This document shows, in pieces, positions 32,900 through 41,084 of a DNA stretch of 64,000 nt. Source of the DNA: Flexivirga oryzae (GTDB taxonomy: Bacteria > Actinomycetota > Actinomycetes > Actinomycetales > Dermatophilaceae); assembly GCF_014190805.1 (NCBI RefSeq), contig NZ_JACHVQ010000001.1, positions 1,116,001 through 1,180,000 of the forward strand. The letters are read 5' to 3'. The position numbers and the translations under genes are program-made. A model generated the notes under the pieces. The model was not told the origin of the DNA, ran no database searches, and was given only the letters and a program-made list of their open reading frames with translations. The first letter of the stretch is position 1, and each line of letters opens with the position of its first letter.

Positions 32900-33667
32900 T
32901 CAGCCGGCGAGCTGGGCGCGGATGGCCGGGGCGAGTCGGGCGAAACCGTCGACGCCCGCCTGGGTGACCGCGAGTTCGCGGGCTCGCGGCCCGGGGCGCA
33001 CCCAGTCCCGGTCGCGGGCCGCCTGCAGGATCGCCGCACCGAGCGCACCGGACAGGTGGTGCTGCTGCTCGGTCCAGTCCAGGCAGAACCGCAGTGTCGG
33101 GCGGGAGAGGCTCTCGACATACGCCAGATCCACGCCCCACGAAGGCAGTACGGCGCCGGCGCGCGGACCCAGCTCGAAATGGCCGCGGCCGAGCTGCGCC
33201 GACAGCGCCTCGCCGGCACGGCGCCGCGTGTCGGCGACGGCATCCAGCGGCGCCAGCACACCGGAGTCGATCAGCGCGTTCATGATCGCGACGCCGAGCC
33301 GCCCGGCGAGATGGTCGTAGCAGGTGCGTGCCGCGCGCAGCCGCTGCTGCCGTGTGCCCGCGCGCAGTGACGTCACGGGCGGCAGCGGGGTCAGCGCGAC
33401 CATCGCCTCGAACGCCGCCGCCACCTGCTCATCCGCCAGGTAGTAGAAGCGGTGCCGGCCGCTGACCTCCACCCGCACGATGCCGGCGTCGAGCATCTTG
33501 CGCAGGTGGCCGCTCGCGGTGGCCGCGCTGACCCCCGCCTCGGTGGCCAGGCGGGACGCCGGCAGCCGTCGCCCGTCGAGCAGCGCGCCCACCATCCGGG
33601 CCCGCGCCCGGTCGGCGAAGAGCGTTGCGACGTCGCTGACCTCACGCAGCCCGGTGCTTGTCGTCAT
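32900..33667 (-). CDS. ArsR-family winged-helix transcriptional regulator
   Basis: A 255-residue regulator. The N-terminal ArsR-type winged helix comprises LFADRARARMVGALLDGRRL, ASRLATEAGVSAATASGHLRK and VEVSGRHRFYYLADE. A longer C-terminal part (~150 residues) contains LPSWGVDLAYVESLSRPTLR and a second winged-helix-like end. ATG at 33667 is used; the open frame runs further upstream but opposite the efflux gene. No CxC metal pair was noticed in the DNA-binding part, so an organic ligand is more likely than a metal. It is divergent from the MFS gene 66 bp away and probably represses it. Confidence 0.87.
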   Translation of the reverse strand: MTTSTGLREVSDVATLFADRARARMVGALLDGRRLPASRLATEAGVSAATASGHLRKMLDAGIVRVEVSGRHRFYYLADEQVAAAFEAMVALTPLPPVTSLRAGTRQQRLRAARTCYDHLAGRLGVAIMNALIDSGVLAPLDAVADTRRRAGEALSAQLGRGHFELGPRAGAVLPSWGVDLAYVESLSRPTLRFCLDWTEQQHHLSGALGAAILQAARDRDWVRPGPRARELAVTQAGVDGFARLAPAIRAQLAG

Positions 33668-33703
33668 ACCCCCCATTGTGGGCACGGGACGATTCGGCGC
33701 GCA

Positions 33704-33715
33704 CCGAAGTTTCGG
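33704..33715. promoter_or_regulatory. Short dyad in the ArsR/MFS divergent gap
   Basis: CCGAA-GT-TTCGG is a perfect 12-bp dyad midway between the divergent starts. It is a candidate ArsR-type operator on position alone. Confidence 0.3.
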
Positions 33716-33733
33716 CGCAACAGGCTGGCAGGT

Positions 33734-35170
33734 ATGACGACAACCCGCCTCACCCCGCCCAGCAGCGACACGAAGCGCGGCAGCCTGGTGATCCTGTGCG
33801 CCGCGATGTTCCTCGTGCTGCTCGATGTCTCGATCGTCAACGTCGCGCTGCCGAGCATCGCCTCCGGCCTGGGTGGCGGCACCGCGGGTGCGCAGGCGGT
33901 CGTCGACAGCTACACCGTCCCGCTTGCAGCGCTGCTGCTGACGGCGGGAGCGGCGGCGGACCGCTGGGGTGCACGTCGCGCCTTCGCAGCAGGGCTGCTC
34001 GCCTTCGGCGCCGGCTCGATCTGCTGCACGCTGGCGCCGAATCTCGTTGCCCTCATTGCAGGTCGGGTGGTGCAGGGCGTCGGCGCGGCCGCCATGCTGC
34101 CGGCCAGCCTGGCGCTGATCAGCGCCATCTGGACCGACCCGGCCGAGCGTGCCCGCGCGATCGCGATCTGGTCGGGGGTGTCCGGCTCTGCGGTCGCGGT
34201 CGGGCCGCTGATCGGCGGCGCGCTGATCGGGGTGGGCGGCTGGCGGCTGATCTTCCTGGTCAACCTGCCGGTGGTGGTTGCGGCCACCGCCGGTGCGCGC
34301 CTGCTGCCGGCGGGTGCGACGCAGGACCGGCGGATCGACTGGCTCGGCGCGGCGTCCTCGACGGTGTGCCTCGGTTGCGTGATCGGCGCGGTGATCGAGC
34401 TGGGGCGTGCCGGGGTCTCCGGTGCCGGTGCGGCGCTCGCGACGTGCGCCGTCCTCGCGGCTGTGGTCTTCGTCGTCGGCCAGCTGCGGTCGGCGACGCC
34501 GATGGTCCCGCGCGAGCTGTGGCGCAACGGGGCACTGCTGCGTTCGTGCGGCGGCTCGTTCGGGATGAACCTCGTCGGGAACGGCTCGTTGCTTGTGGTG
34601 GCCTTCCTCTTCCAGCTGGTCCAGGGCCGGGACGCGTTCGCGGCCGGGCTGGCGACCATCCCGATGTTCGCTCCGCTCACCCTCGTGCCGCTGCTCGGCC
34701 GGCGGTGGATGGTGCGGGTCCGTCCGGCCCGGCTGGTCCGCGTCGGTTTCGCGCTCGGTGCCGTCGGTGAGCTCGCGCTCGCCGCCGCGGTATGGCGCAG
34801 CCCGCACACCGTGGTCGCGATGCTGCCAGGAATGCTGCTCGCCGGCGGTGCGCTCGGCCTGCTGGTGACGCCGCTGGTGGCAACGGCCGTCGCCGCCGCA
34901 CCGGCGCACAGCGGACTCGTCGGTGGCCTGAACAACGCCGCCCGGCAGACCGGCACATCGGTCGGGGTCGCGCTGTTCGGCACCGTGGCCGGGGCTGCGG
35001 ACGCGCCGGGCGCCACGACCCGGATGGCCTGGTGCTTCGTGCTCGGCGCGACGATCTGGTGCGCCTCCGGCGTGCTGGCCGGGCGGGTCGGCGGCCGCTG
35101 GCGCCATACACCACGGGCCGGAAACGATTCGAGCCTGTCGTCCGACGCCCGTAGAATGGAGTCACGATGA
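33734..35170 (+). CDS. MFS transporter (DHA2-like drug exporter)
   Basis: A 478-residue major facilitator with about 14 hydrophobic segments. Typical DHA2 features are LVILCAAMFLVLLDVSIVNVALP in segment 1, the motif-A-like AADRWGARRAF in the loop after segment 2, and motif-C-like SGVSGSAVAVGPLIGGALI in segment 5. Drug or metabolite efflux with protons is likely; no substrate can be named. The divergent ArsR gene is the probable repressor. The 3' end overlaps phoH by 4 bp and contains a phoH promoter candidate. Confidence 0.88.
   Translation: MTTTRLTPPSSDTKRGSLVILCAAMFLVLLDVSIVNVALPSIASGLGGGTAGAQAVVDSYTVPLAALLLTAGAAADRWGARRAFAAGLLAFGAGSICCTLAPNLVALIAGRVVQGVGAAAMLPASLALISAIWTDPAERARAIAIWSGVSGSAVAVGPLIGGALIGVGGWRLIFLVNLPVVVAATAGARLLPAGATQDRRIDWLGAASSTVCLGCVIGAVIELGRAGVSGAGAALATCAVLAAVVFVVGQLRSATPMVPRELWRNGALLRSCGGSFGMNLVGNGSLLVVAFLFQLVQGRDAFAAGLATIPMFAPLTLVPLLGRRWMVRVRPARLVRVGFALGAVGELALAAAVWRSPHTVVAMLPGMLLAGGALGLLVTPLVATAVAAAPAHSGLVGGLNNAARQTGTSVGVALFGTVAGAADAPGATTRMAWCFVLGATIWCASGVLAGRVGGRWRHTPRAGNDSSLSSDARRMESR
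35128..35157 (+). promoter_or_regulatory. Candidate promoter of phoH-ybeY-corC-era
   Basis: TTCGAG (35128-35133) and TAGAAT (35152-35157) are spaced by 18 bp inside the end of the MFS gene. GGAG at 35158 is followed by the phoH ATG at 35167. This would free the housekeeping operon from MFS control. Confidence 0.45.
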
Positions 35171-36273
35171 CAAGTGATGATCATGATCTCCAGCCCGGAG
35201 CACTCACCAGGTCGGCCGACGAGGGCGCCACCGGTGTGAGCGTCCCGGGCGATCTGCAGGCCCAGCACACCGTCGAGATCCCGCCGGACGTGGCGATGGT
35301 GACCCTCCTCGGGCCGCGCGACGAGCTGCTGCGGACCATGGAGCGGGCCTTCCCGAGGCTGTCGATCCACGTGCGCGGCAACGTCTTCCACCTGGCCGGG
35401 CCACCCGCCGACATGGCGCTGGTCGAGGAGCTGATCGACGAGCTGCTGACCGTGCTCGACGCCGGCCAACCGCTCAACCGCGACGCGGTCGAGCGCTCGA
35501 TCGGCATGCTGCGCTCCCGCACCCGTGAGCGGCCCGCCGACGTGCTCACCATGAACATCGTGAGCAGTCGCGGCCGCACCATCCGGCCCAAGACGCTGGG
35601 CCAGAAGGAATACGTCGACGCGATCGACAAGCACACCGTCGTCTTCGGCATCGGTCCGGCGGGCACCGGCAAGACCTACCTGGCGATGGCCAAGGCCGTG
35701 GCGGCGTTGCAGGCCAAGCAGATCAACCGGATCATCCTGACCCGGCCCGCGGTCGAGGCGGGGGAGCGGCTCGGCTTCCTGCCAGGCACGCTCAACGACA
35801 AGATCGACCCCTACCTGCGGCCGCTGTACGACGCGCTGCACGACATGGTCGACCCCGACTCGATCCCGCGGCTGATGGCGGCCGGCACCATCGAGGTGGC
35901 GCCGCTGGCGTTCATGCGCGGGCGCACCCTGAACTCCTCCTTCATCATCCTCGACGAGGCCCAGAACACCTCGGCCGAGCAGATGAAGATGTTCCTCACC
36001 CGCCTCGGGTTCGGCTCCAAGATGGTGGTGACCGGCGACGTCACCCAGGTCGACCTGCCCGGCGGCACCCAGTCGGGGCTGCGCGTGGTGCAGGACATCC
36101 TGACCGACATCGACGACATCCACTTCTCCCGGCTCACCGCCCAGGACGTGGTGCGTCACCGGCTGGTCAGCGAGATCGTCGAGGCGTATGACGAATTCGA
36201 CGCCCGCACCCGCTCCGGCCGGCCGACCGGCGTCGTGCGCGCCGAGTCCGCGGGCAAGAGGCGGGATCGATAG
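35167..36273 (+). CDS. phoH: PhoH-family P-loop ATPase
   Basis: A 368-residue cytoplasmic ATPase. An N-terminal KH-like part (GNVFHLAGPPADMALVEELI) precedes the PhoH domain. Walker A is FGIGPAGTGKTYLAMA near residue 165 and Walker B-type SFIILDEAQNTS near 265. TGDVTQVDLPGGTQSGL and FSRLTAQDVVRHRLV match PhoH/PhoL proteins, which are linked with YbeY in RNA metabolism. It is followed directly by ybeY with no gap, the usual order. Confidence 0.95.
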   Translation: MTSDDHDLQPGALTRSADEGATGVSVPGDLQAQHTVEIPPDVAMVTLLGPRDELLRTMERAFPRLSIHVRGNVFHLAGPPADMALVEELIDELLTVLDAGQPLNRDAVERSIGMLRSRTRERPADVLTMNIVSSRGRTIRPKTLGQKEYVDAIDKHTVVFGIGPAGTGKTYLAMAKAVAALQAKQINRIILTRPAVEAGERLGFLPGTLNDKIDPYLRPLYDALHDMVDPDSIPRLMAAGTIEVAPLAFMRGRTLNSSFIILDEAQNTSAEQMKMFLTRLGFGSKMVVTGDVTQVDLPGGTQSGLRVVQDILTDIDDIHFSRLTAQDVVRHRLVSEIVEAYDEFDARTRSGRPTGVVRAESAGKRRDR

Positions 36274-36771
36274 ATGAGCATCGACCTGCTCAACGAGACG
36301 GATTTCGAGGTCGACCTGCCGGAGCTGCACGAGTGCGCGGTGCACGTGCTGCGCGAGCTGAACGTGCACCCGGAGGTCGAGCTCTACATCGGCATCATCG
36401 ACGAGTCCGCGATGGAGCTGCTGCACAAGCAGTGGATGGACCTGCCCGGTCCGACCGACGTGATGAGCTTCCCGATGGATGAGCTGCGCCCGGGCAAGGA
36501 CGGCGACGAACCGGTCGAGGGCGTGCTGGGCGACATCGTGCTGTGCCCGACGGTTGCCGCCAAGCAGGCGGCCGACGCGGGTCACACCACCGCCGAGGAG
36601 TTGTTGCTGCTGACCGTGCACGGGTTGCTGCACCTGCTCGGGTTCGACCACGCGGAGCCGGAGGAGCGCCGGGAGATGTTCTCGCTGCAGCGCACCTTGC
36701 TGCTGACCTTCCTGGCCGGTCGCGAGCGGCAGGGTGAGGACGTGCGCATCATTCCGCCGACCGGCGAGTGA
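36274..36771 (+). CDS. ybeY: Endoribonuclease YbeY
   Basis: A 165-residue metal-dependent protein required for 16S rRNA 3'-end maturation and ribosome quality control. The zinc-binding signature HGLLHLLGFDHAEPEERREM near residue 115 carries the three His ligands. GPTDVMSFPMDE and LGDIVLCPTVAAKQA are also conserved. ATG follows the phoH stop immediately. Confidence 0.96.
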   Translation: MSIDLLNETDFEVDLPELHECAVHVLRELNVHPEVELYIGIIDESAMELLHKQWMDLPGPTDVMSFPMDELRPGKDGDEPVEGVLGDIVLCPTVAAKQAADAGHTTAEELLLLTVHGLLHLLGFDHAEPEERREMFSLQRTLLLTFLAGRERQGEDVRIIPPTGE

Positions 36772-38144
36772 CGCAGATGCTTCCGTTACTCATCGCAGCA
36801 CTCCTGTCGGTGGTGCTCGGTTTCCTGTTCGCGGCGATCGACTCGAGCCTCAGCCGGATCGGCCGGCACACCGCCGAGGACCTCCTCGAGGCGGGGCGGC
36901 GCGGTTCGGTGCCGCTGCAGCGGCTGGTCGCCGACAGTTCGTCGGTCGCCATGGTGCTCGCGTTCCTGCGCGTCGCGGCCGAGGCGACCGCCGCCGTGCT
37001 GGTCACCCTCGCGGTGCGGCAGGCGGTGGACGGCTTCTGGATCGCGCTGCTGGTGGCCGTCGTCGTCATGGCGGTCGTGTCGTTCGTCCTGGTCGGAGTC
37101 TCCCCGCGCACCCTCGGCCGCCAGCACGCCGTACCCGTGGCGTTGGCAGCCGCGCCGGTGGTGCTCTGGCTGCACCGCATCCTCGGCCCGATCGCGCGGG
37201 GACTCGTCGCCGTCGGCAACGCCGTCACCCCGGGACGGGGTTACCGGGACGGCCCGTTCGACACCGAGGAGGAGCTGCGCGAATACGTCGACCTGGCAAC
37301 CGATTCGGAGCTCATCGAGGATGACGAGCGCAAGATGATCCAGTCGGTCTTCGAGCTGGACGAGACCGTCGTGCGTGAGTTGATGGTGCCCCGCCCGGAC
37401 ATGATCACCATCGACGTCGAGAAGACCCTCGGCCAGGCCATGCGCCTCTTCCTGCGGTCCGGCTTCTCCCGGGTGCCGGTCGTCGCCGGCAACGCCGACG
37501 CCGTCGACGGAGTCCTCTACTTCAAGGACGTCACGGCGCGTGTGTTCCGGCGCGATGAGGCGCTCGACCAGCCGGTGACCTCCGTCATGCGCGACGTGAC
37601 CTTCGTGCCCGACAGCAAACCGGCGGATGACCTGCTGCGTGAGATGCAGCTGGCCAGAAGGCATTTCGCGATCGTGATCGACGAGTACGGCGGAACGGCC
37701 GGGCTGGTCACGTTGGAGGACATCGTCGAGGAGGTCGTCGGGGAGATCGACGACGAGTTCGACCGGGTGACGCCCGGTCCCGAGGAGTTGCCGGACGGCA
37801 CGGTCCGTGTCCCGTCGCGGACGGCGGTGGACGACCTCGCCGAATACTTCGACGTGACGATCGACGAGGACGACGTCGACACGGTCGGCGGGCTGCTCGC
37901 CAAGCTGGTCGGCCGGGTCCCGATCCCCGGTGCGGCCGCGGACATCGCCGGGCTCCGGCTGACCGCGGACCGCTTCGCCGGCCGGCGGCACCAGATCGCG
38001 ACGGTGCTGGTCGAGCGGGTGACCGAGGACGCCGCCGCCGACCGGTCCTCCGGCACGCACGGAGCTGATGAGGGGGCGGACGTCGGCGACGCTGCCGCCA
38101 TACAGCAGGATGGGCGCAAGCCGGCAAAGGATGTGTTGCAATGA
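36768..38144 (+). CDS. CNNM/CorC-type transporter-associated protein (DUF21-CBS-CorC_HlyC)
   Basis: A 458-residue membrane protein, often labelled hemolysin or CorC. About four N-terminal hydrophobic segments form DUF21. Two CBS domains follow (VRELMVPRPDMITIDVEKTL; VTSVMRDVTFVPDSKPADDL). EYGGTAGLVTLEDIVEEVVG and the CorC_HlyC domain (GLLAKLVGRVPIPGAA) come last. Relatives help divalent-cation, mainly magnesium, homeostasis. GTG at 36768 overlaps ybeY by 4 bp, and era overlaps its end by 4 bp. Confidence 0.92.
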   Translation: MTQMLPLLIAALLSVVLGFLFAAIDSSLSRIGRHTAEDLLEAGRRGSVPLQRLVADSSSVAMVLAFLRVAAEATAAVLVTLAVRQAVDGFWIALLVAVVVMAVVSFVLVGVSPRTLGRQHAVPVALAAAPVVLWLHRILGPIARGLVAVGNAVTPGRGYRDGPFDTEEELREYVDLATDSELIEDDERKMIQSVFELDETVVRELMVPRPDMITIDVEKTLGQAMRLFLRSGFSRVPVVAGNADAVDGVLYFKDVTARVFRRDEALDQPVTSVMRDVTFVPDSKPADDLLREMQLARRHFAIVIDEYGGTAGLVTLEDIVEEVVGEIDDEFDRVTPGPEELPDGTVRVPSRTAVDDLAEYFDVTIDEDDVDTVGGLLAKLVGRVPIPGAAADIAGLRLTADRFAGRRHQIATVLVERVTEDAAADRSSGTHGADEGADVGDAAAIQQDGRKPAKDVLQ

Positions 38145-39052
38145 GTGACTATCGTGCTGGGTTCGCCTGCCTCGTCGGCCGGCCGAACGCAGGCAAGTCG
38201 ACGCTGACCAATGCCCTGGTGGGCCAGAAGGTTGCGATCACCTCGAGCAAGCCGCAGACGACGCGCCACACGATCCGCGGTATCGCGACCACCGACGAGG
38301 CGCAGCTGATCCTCGTCGACACCCCCGGGCTGCACAAGCCGCGCACGCTGCTCGGCCAGCGCCTCAACGACGTCGTGCGCGAGACGCTGCTGGACGTCGA
38401 CGTGATCGGCTTCTGCCTGCCCTGCGACCAGCGCATCGGACCGGGCGACCAGTTCATCGCCGCCGACCTCGCCGAGCTGCGCCGCGGCCGCAAGCGACCC
38501 GTCGTGGCGATCGCCACCAAGTCCGACACCGTCGACAGGGACCGGCTCGCCCAGCACCTGGTCGCCATCGAGCAGTTGGGGGACTGGCAGGAGATCGTGC
38601 CCTGCTCGGCGACCGGCGGAGAGCAGGTGCACACGGTGCTCGAGGTGCTGATGAAGTACCTGCCCGAGTCACCGAAGCTCTACCCGGACGGTGTCCTCAC
38701 CGACGAGCCGGACGACGTGATGGTCGCCGAACTGGTCCGCGAGGCCGCCCTTGAGGGTGTGCGCGACGAACTGCCGCACAGCATCGCGGTGGTGGTCGAG
38801 GAGATGACCCCGCGTGAGGGCAGGCCCGCCGACCGGCCGCTGATGGACGTCCGGGTCAACATCTTCGTCGAGCGGTCCAGCCAGAAGGCCATCATCATCG
38901 GCCGGGGTGGTTCGCGGCTGCGTGACGTCGGCACCCGGGCCCGCCACGCGGTCGAGGAGCTGCTCGGCCAGAAGGTCTTCCTCGATCTGCACGTCAAGAT
39001 CGCCAAGGACTGGCAGCGGGACCCCAACCAGCTCTCGAAGTTGGGCTTTTAG
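38141..39052 (+). CDS. era: GTPase Era
   Basis: A 303-residue ribosome-assembly GTPase. The G1 motif is GRPNAGKSTLTNALVG at residues ~11-26, switch region KPQTTRHTIRG, G3 LVDTPGLHKP and G4 ATKSDTVD. The C-terminal KH domain has SSQKAIIIGRGGSRLRDVG and LHVKIAKDWQRDP. All are intact. It overlaps the CorC-type gene by ATGA. Confidence 0.97.
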   Translation: MSDYRAGFACLVGRPNAGKSTLTNALVGQKVAITSSKPQTTRHTIRGIATTDEAQLILVDTPGLHKPRTLLGQRLNDVVRETLLDVDVIGFCLPCDQRIGPGDQFIAADLAELRRGRKRPVVAIATKSDTVDRDRLAQHLVAIEQLGDWQEIVPCSATGGEQVHTVLEVLMKYLPESPKLYPDGVLTDEPDDVMVAELVREAALEGVRDELPHSIAVVVEEMTPREGRPADRPLMDVRVNIFVERSSQKAIIIGRGGSRLRDVGTRARHAVEELLGQKVFLDLHVKIAKDWQRDPNQLSKLGF

Positions 39053-39805
39053 ATGGCACGCGATCGGGAGAGCCTGGTGTGGGCGGAGTTCGGCGAGGTG
39101 TTGCGCCTGCCGGTGGACCCGGAGCGCGACTATGTGCACGGGATACCGTGGGATGCCGCCAAATTCATGCCCGAGCTGCCGCTGGTGGACATCGGTTCGG
39201 GCAGCGGCCTGACGACGATCACGCTGGCCGAACGCTTCCCGCAGACCGAGATCATCTCGGTCGAGCCGGAGCCGCTGACCCGGTCGCTGCAGATGCTGCG
39301 GATCGCCGAGCGCGACGACATACGAGTCCGCACCACGGTGCTGTCGGAGTCGATCCTGAAGGCCTGGCTGCCCGAGCAGTGCGGGGGAGCGCTGCTGTTC
39401 AACGTCATCTACTTCCTCGCCGGCTCCGCCCGCGAGGCGTTCTGGCGGCGGATGGCCCAGGTCATGGTGCCCGGCGCACCGATCCTGATGAGCCGCTCGT
39501 ACGGCGGCGTACCGGCGGAAGCCGTCGAACGCTCGATGGTCCAGTCCGCGACGATGGGCCGGATGGAGTACCAGCGCTGGTTCGAGGCCCAGCCGGTGCG
39601 CGACCGTCGGGTGGAGATCACCAACACCTTCCGCGTGCTGCGCGACGGTGAACAGGTGCGCGAGGTCGTCTCCACCATCCATGCGTTCGGACTCGACGAG
39701 GATCTCGTGCTCGGCGAGGTGCCGATCGGGCAGTTCGGGATCGAGGAGATCGACGACCGCTACTTCGCGATCCGCCGGCTGCCCGACATCAGACGCCGAC
39801 GCTGA
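39053..39805 (+). CDS. Class I SAM-dependent methyltransferase-like protein
   Basis: A 250-residue protein with a Rossmann-fold SAM-binding motif, LVDIGSGSGLTTITLAERF near residue 45. An acidic residue that would contact SAM ribose follows in TEIISVEPEPLTRS. FNVIYFLAGSAREAFWRRM is the usual post-motif region. The substrate is unknown. It starts directly after the era stop, so it is likely the last gene of the phoH operon. Confidence 0.75.
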   Translation: MARDRESLVWAEFGEVLRLPVDPERDYVHGIPWDAAKFMPELPLVDIGSGSGLTTITLAERFPQTEIISVEPEPLTRSLQMLRIAERDDIRVRTTVLSESILKAWLPEQCGGALLFNVIYFLAGSAREAFWRRMAQVMVPGAPILMSRSYGGVPAEAVERSMVQSATMGRMEYQRWFEAQPVRDRRVEITNTFRVLRDGEQVREVVSTIHAFGLDEDLVLGEVPIGQFGIEEIDDRYFAIRRLPDIRRRR

Positions 39806-39819
39806 TCCTGCGGGCGGCG

Positions 39820-40971
39820 TCAGCCGGTCAGCACCTGCACGGTGACCCAGGCCTGCTGCACCGCCTGCTCCTCCGTGCCACCGGCACCGAAGATCGCGCC
39901 GGCCGACTTGATGGTCGCCTCGGCGAAACCCTTGAAGTCGACATCCTTGGCCAGATTGCCGTTGGTCATCACGTCGTACCAGATCCGCCCCGCACCGTCC
40001 CAGCTGTCGCCGCCGATGCCGGTGGCCGCCAGGTAGAACGCGTGGTTGGGGATGCCGGAGTTGATGTGCACGCCGCCGTTGTCGTGCTGCTGGTCGTGCG
40101 GCAGGTCCTGGTAGCCGGCCATCGTCGCCGGCTGCGGGTCCTTGCCCAGGTGTGGGTCGTCGTATGCCGTGCCCGGCGCCTTCATCGACCGCAGGGCCAC
40201 ACCGTGCACCTTGGACGTGAACAGGCCGGCGCCGATCAGCCAGTCGGCCTCCGCGGCCGTCTGGTGGTTGACTCGCTGCTTGACCATCGAGCCGAAGCAG
40301 TCGGACACCGACTCGTTGAGCGCCCCGGACTGCCCGACGTAGGTGAATCCCGCTGTGTACTGGGTGAATCCGTGCGTCAGCTCATGCCCGATGACGTCGA
40401 CCGAGTCGGTGAACGACGTGAAGTAGACGCCGTCGCCGTCGCCGAAGACCATCTGCTCGCCGTCCCAGTAGGCGTTGTCGAAATTGACGTCGTAGTGCAC
40501 GGACGCGACGAGCGGCAGACCCTTGCCGTCCAGCGAATTGCGGTCGTAGACGTCGGCGTAGAGCGCGAACGTCTCACCCAGGCCGTCGTAGGCCTCGTTG
40601 ACCGAGCCGTCACTGGTCGCGGGATCGCCCTCGCCCCGGCGCTTGGTGCCCGGCAGGTCCGTGCCGTGCCCCGCGTCGTAGATGGTGCGCTGCGGCGCGA
40701 ACGAGCCGGTCGGAGCCTCTTGGGGATGAACGGCGTTGGCCGGCAACTCGTAGTCTCCGTGCGCCTCCGCTCGCTCGCGCAGCTCGGTGGGGATCAGCCC
40801 GACCGCGCCGTGGCTGCCCTCCGAGGTGACCTGCGCCTCGCGGACGGCGCGCTGTCCCACATGTCGCAGGCTCGTCGCGAGGGTGCGTTGCGCCGCGCGC
40901 GCGATCTCCTCCTCATCGGAGGCGGCGAGCTTCTCCAACAGGTGCGGCGGGACTATCTGGCAGTGACTCAT
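39820..40971 (-). CDS. Protealysin-like M4 metallopeptidase
   Basis: A 383-residue thermolysin-family zinc protease. The zinc-binding HELTH occurs in DVIGHELTHGFTQYTAG near residue 195. The third ligand Glu is in SGALNESVSDCFG and the catalytic His in NGGVHINSGIPNHAF. The N-terminus CQIVPPHLLEKLA matches the short protealysin-type propeptide, and no signal peptide is visible. The enzyme probably stays in the cytoplasm or leaves by an unknown route. The ATG at 40971 is chosen for this propeptide match. No emfourin-like inhibitor gene is seen beside it. Confidence 0.92.
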   Translation of the reverse strand: MSHCQIVPPHLLEKLAASDEEEIARAAQRTLATSLRHVGQRAVREAQVTSEGSHGAVGLIPTELRERAEAHGDYELPANAVHPQEAPTGSFAPQRTIYDAGHGTDLPGTKRRGEGDPATSDGSVNEAYDGLGETFALYADVYDRNSLDGKGLPLVASVHYDVNFDNAYWDGEQMVFGDGDGVYFTSFTDSVDVIGHELTHGFTQYTAGFTYVGQSGALNESVSDCFGSMVKQRVNHQTAAEADWLIGAGLFTSKVHGVALRSMKAPGTAYDDPHLGKDPQPATMAGYQDLPHDQQHDNGGVHINSGIPNHAFYLAATGIGGDSWDGAGRIWYDVMTNGNLAKDVDFKGFAEATIKSAGAIFGAGGTEEQAVQQAWVTVQVLTG

Positions 40972-41084
40972 GAGTCCATCGTGGACCTCCGCACCGACAA
41001 GCGGGCTGATGGCGGGCGCTGCACTGCGTGGTGTCCGGGGAGAGGTCGGGGATCTCGCTCTCGGCGTCATCGCGGGCTGGAACA

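Noticed and set aside
33910..36651. Very long open frame opposite the MFS-phoH-ybeY genes
   Set aside because: It is antisense to well-supported genes and has low-complexity composition typical of GC-rich shadow frames.
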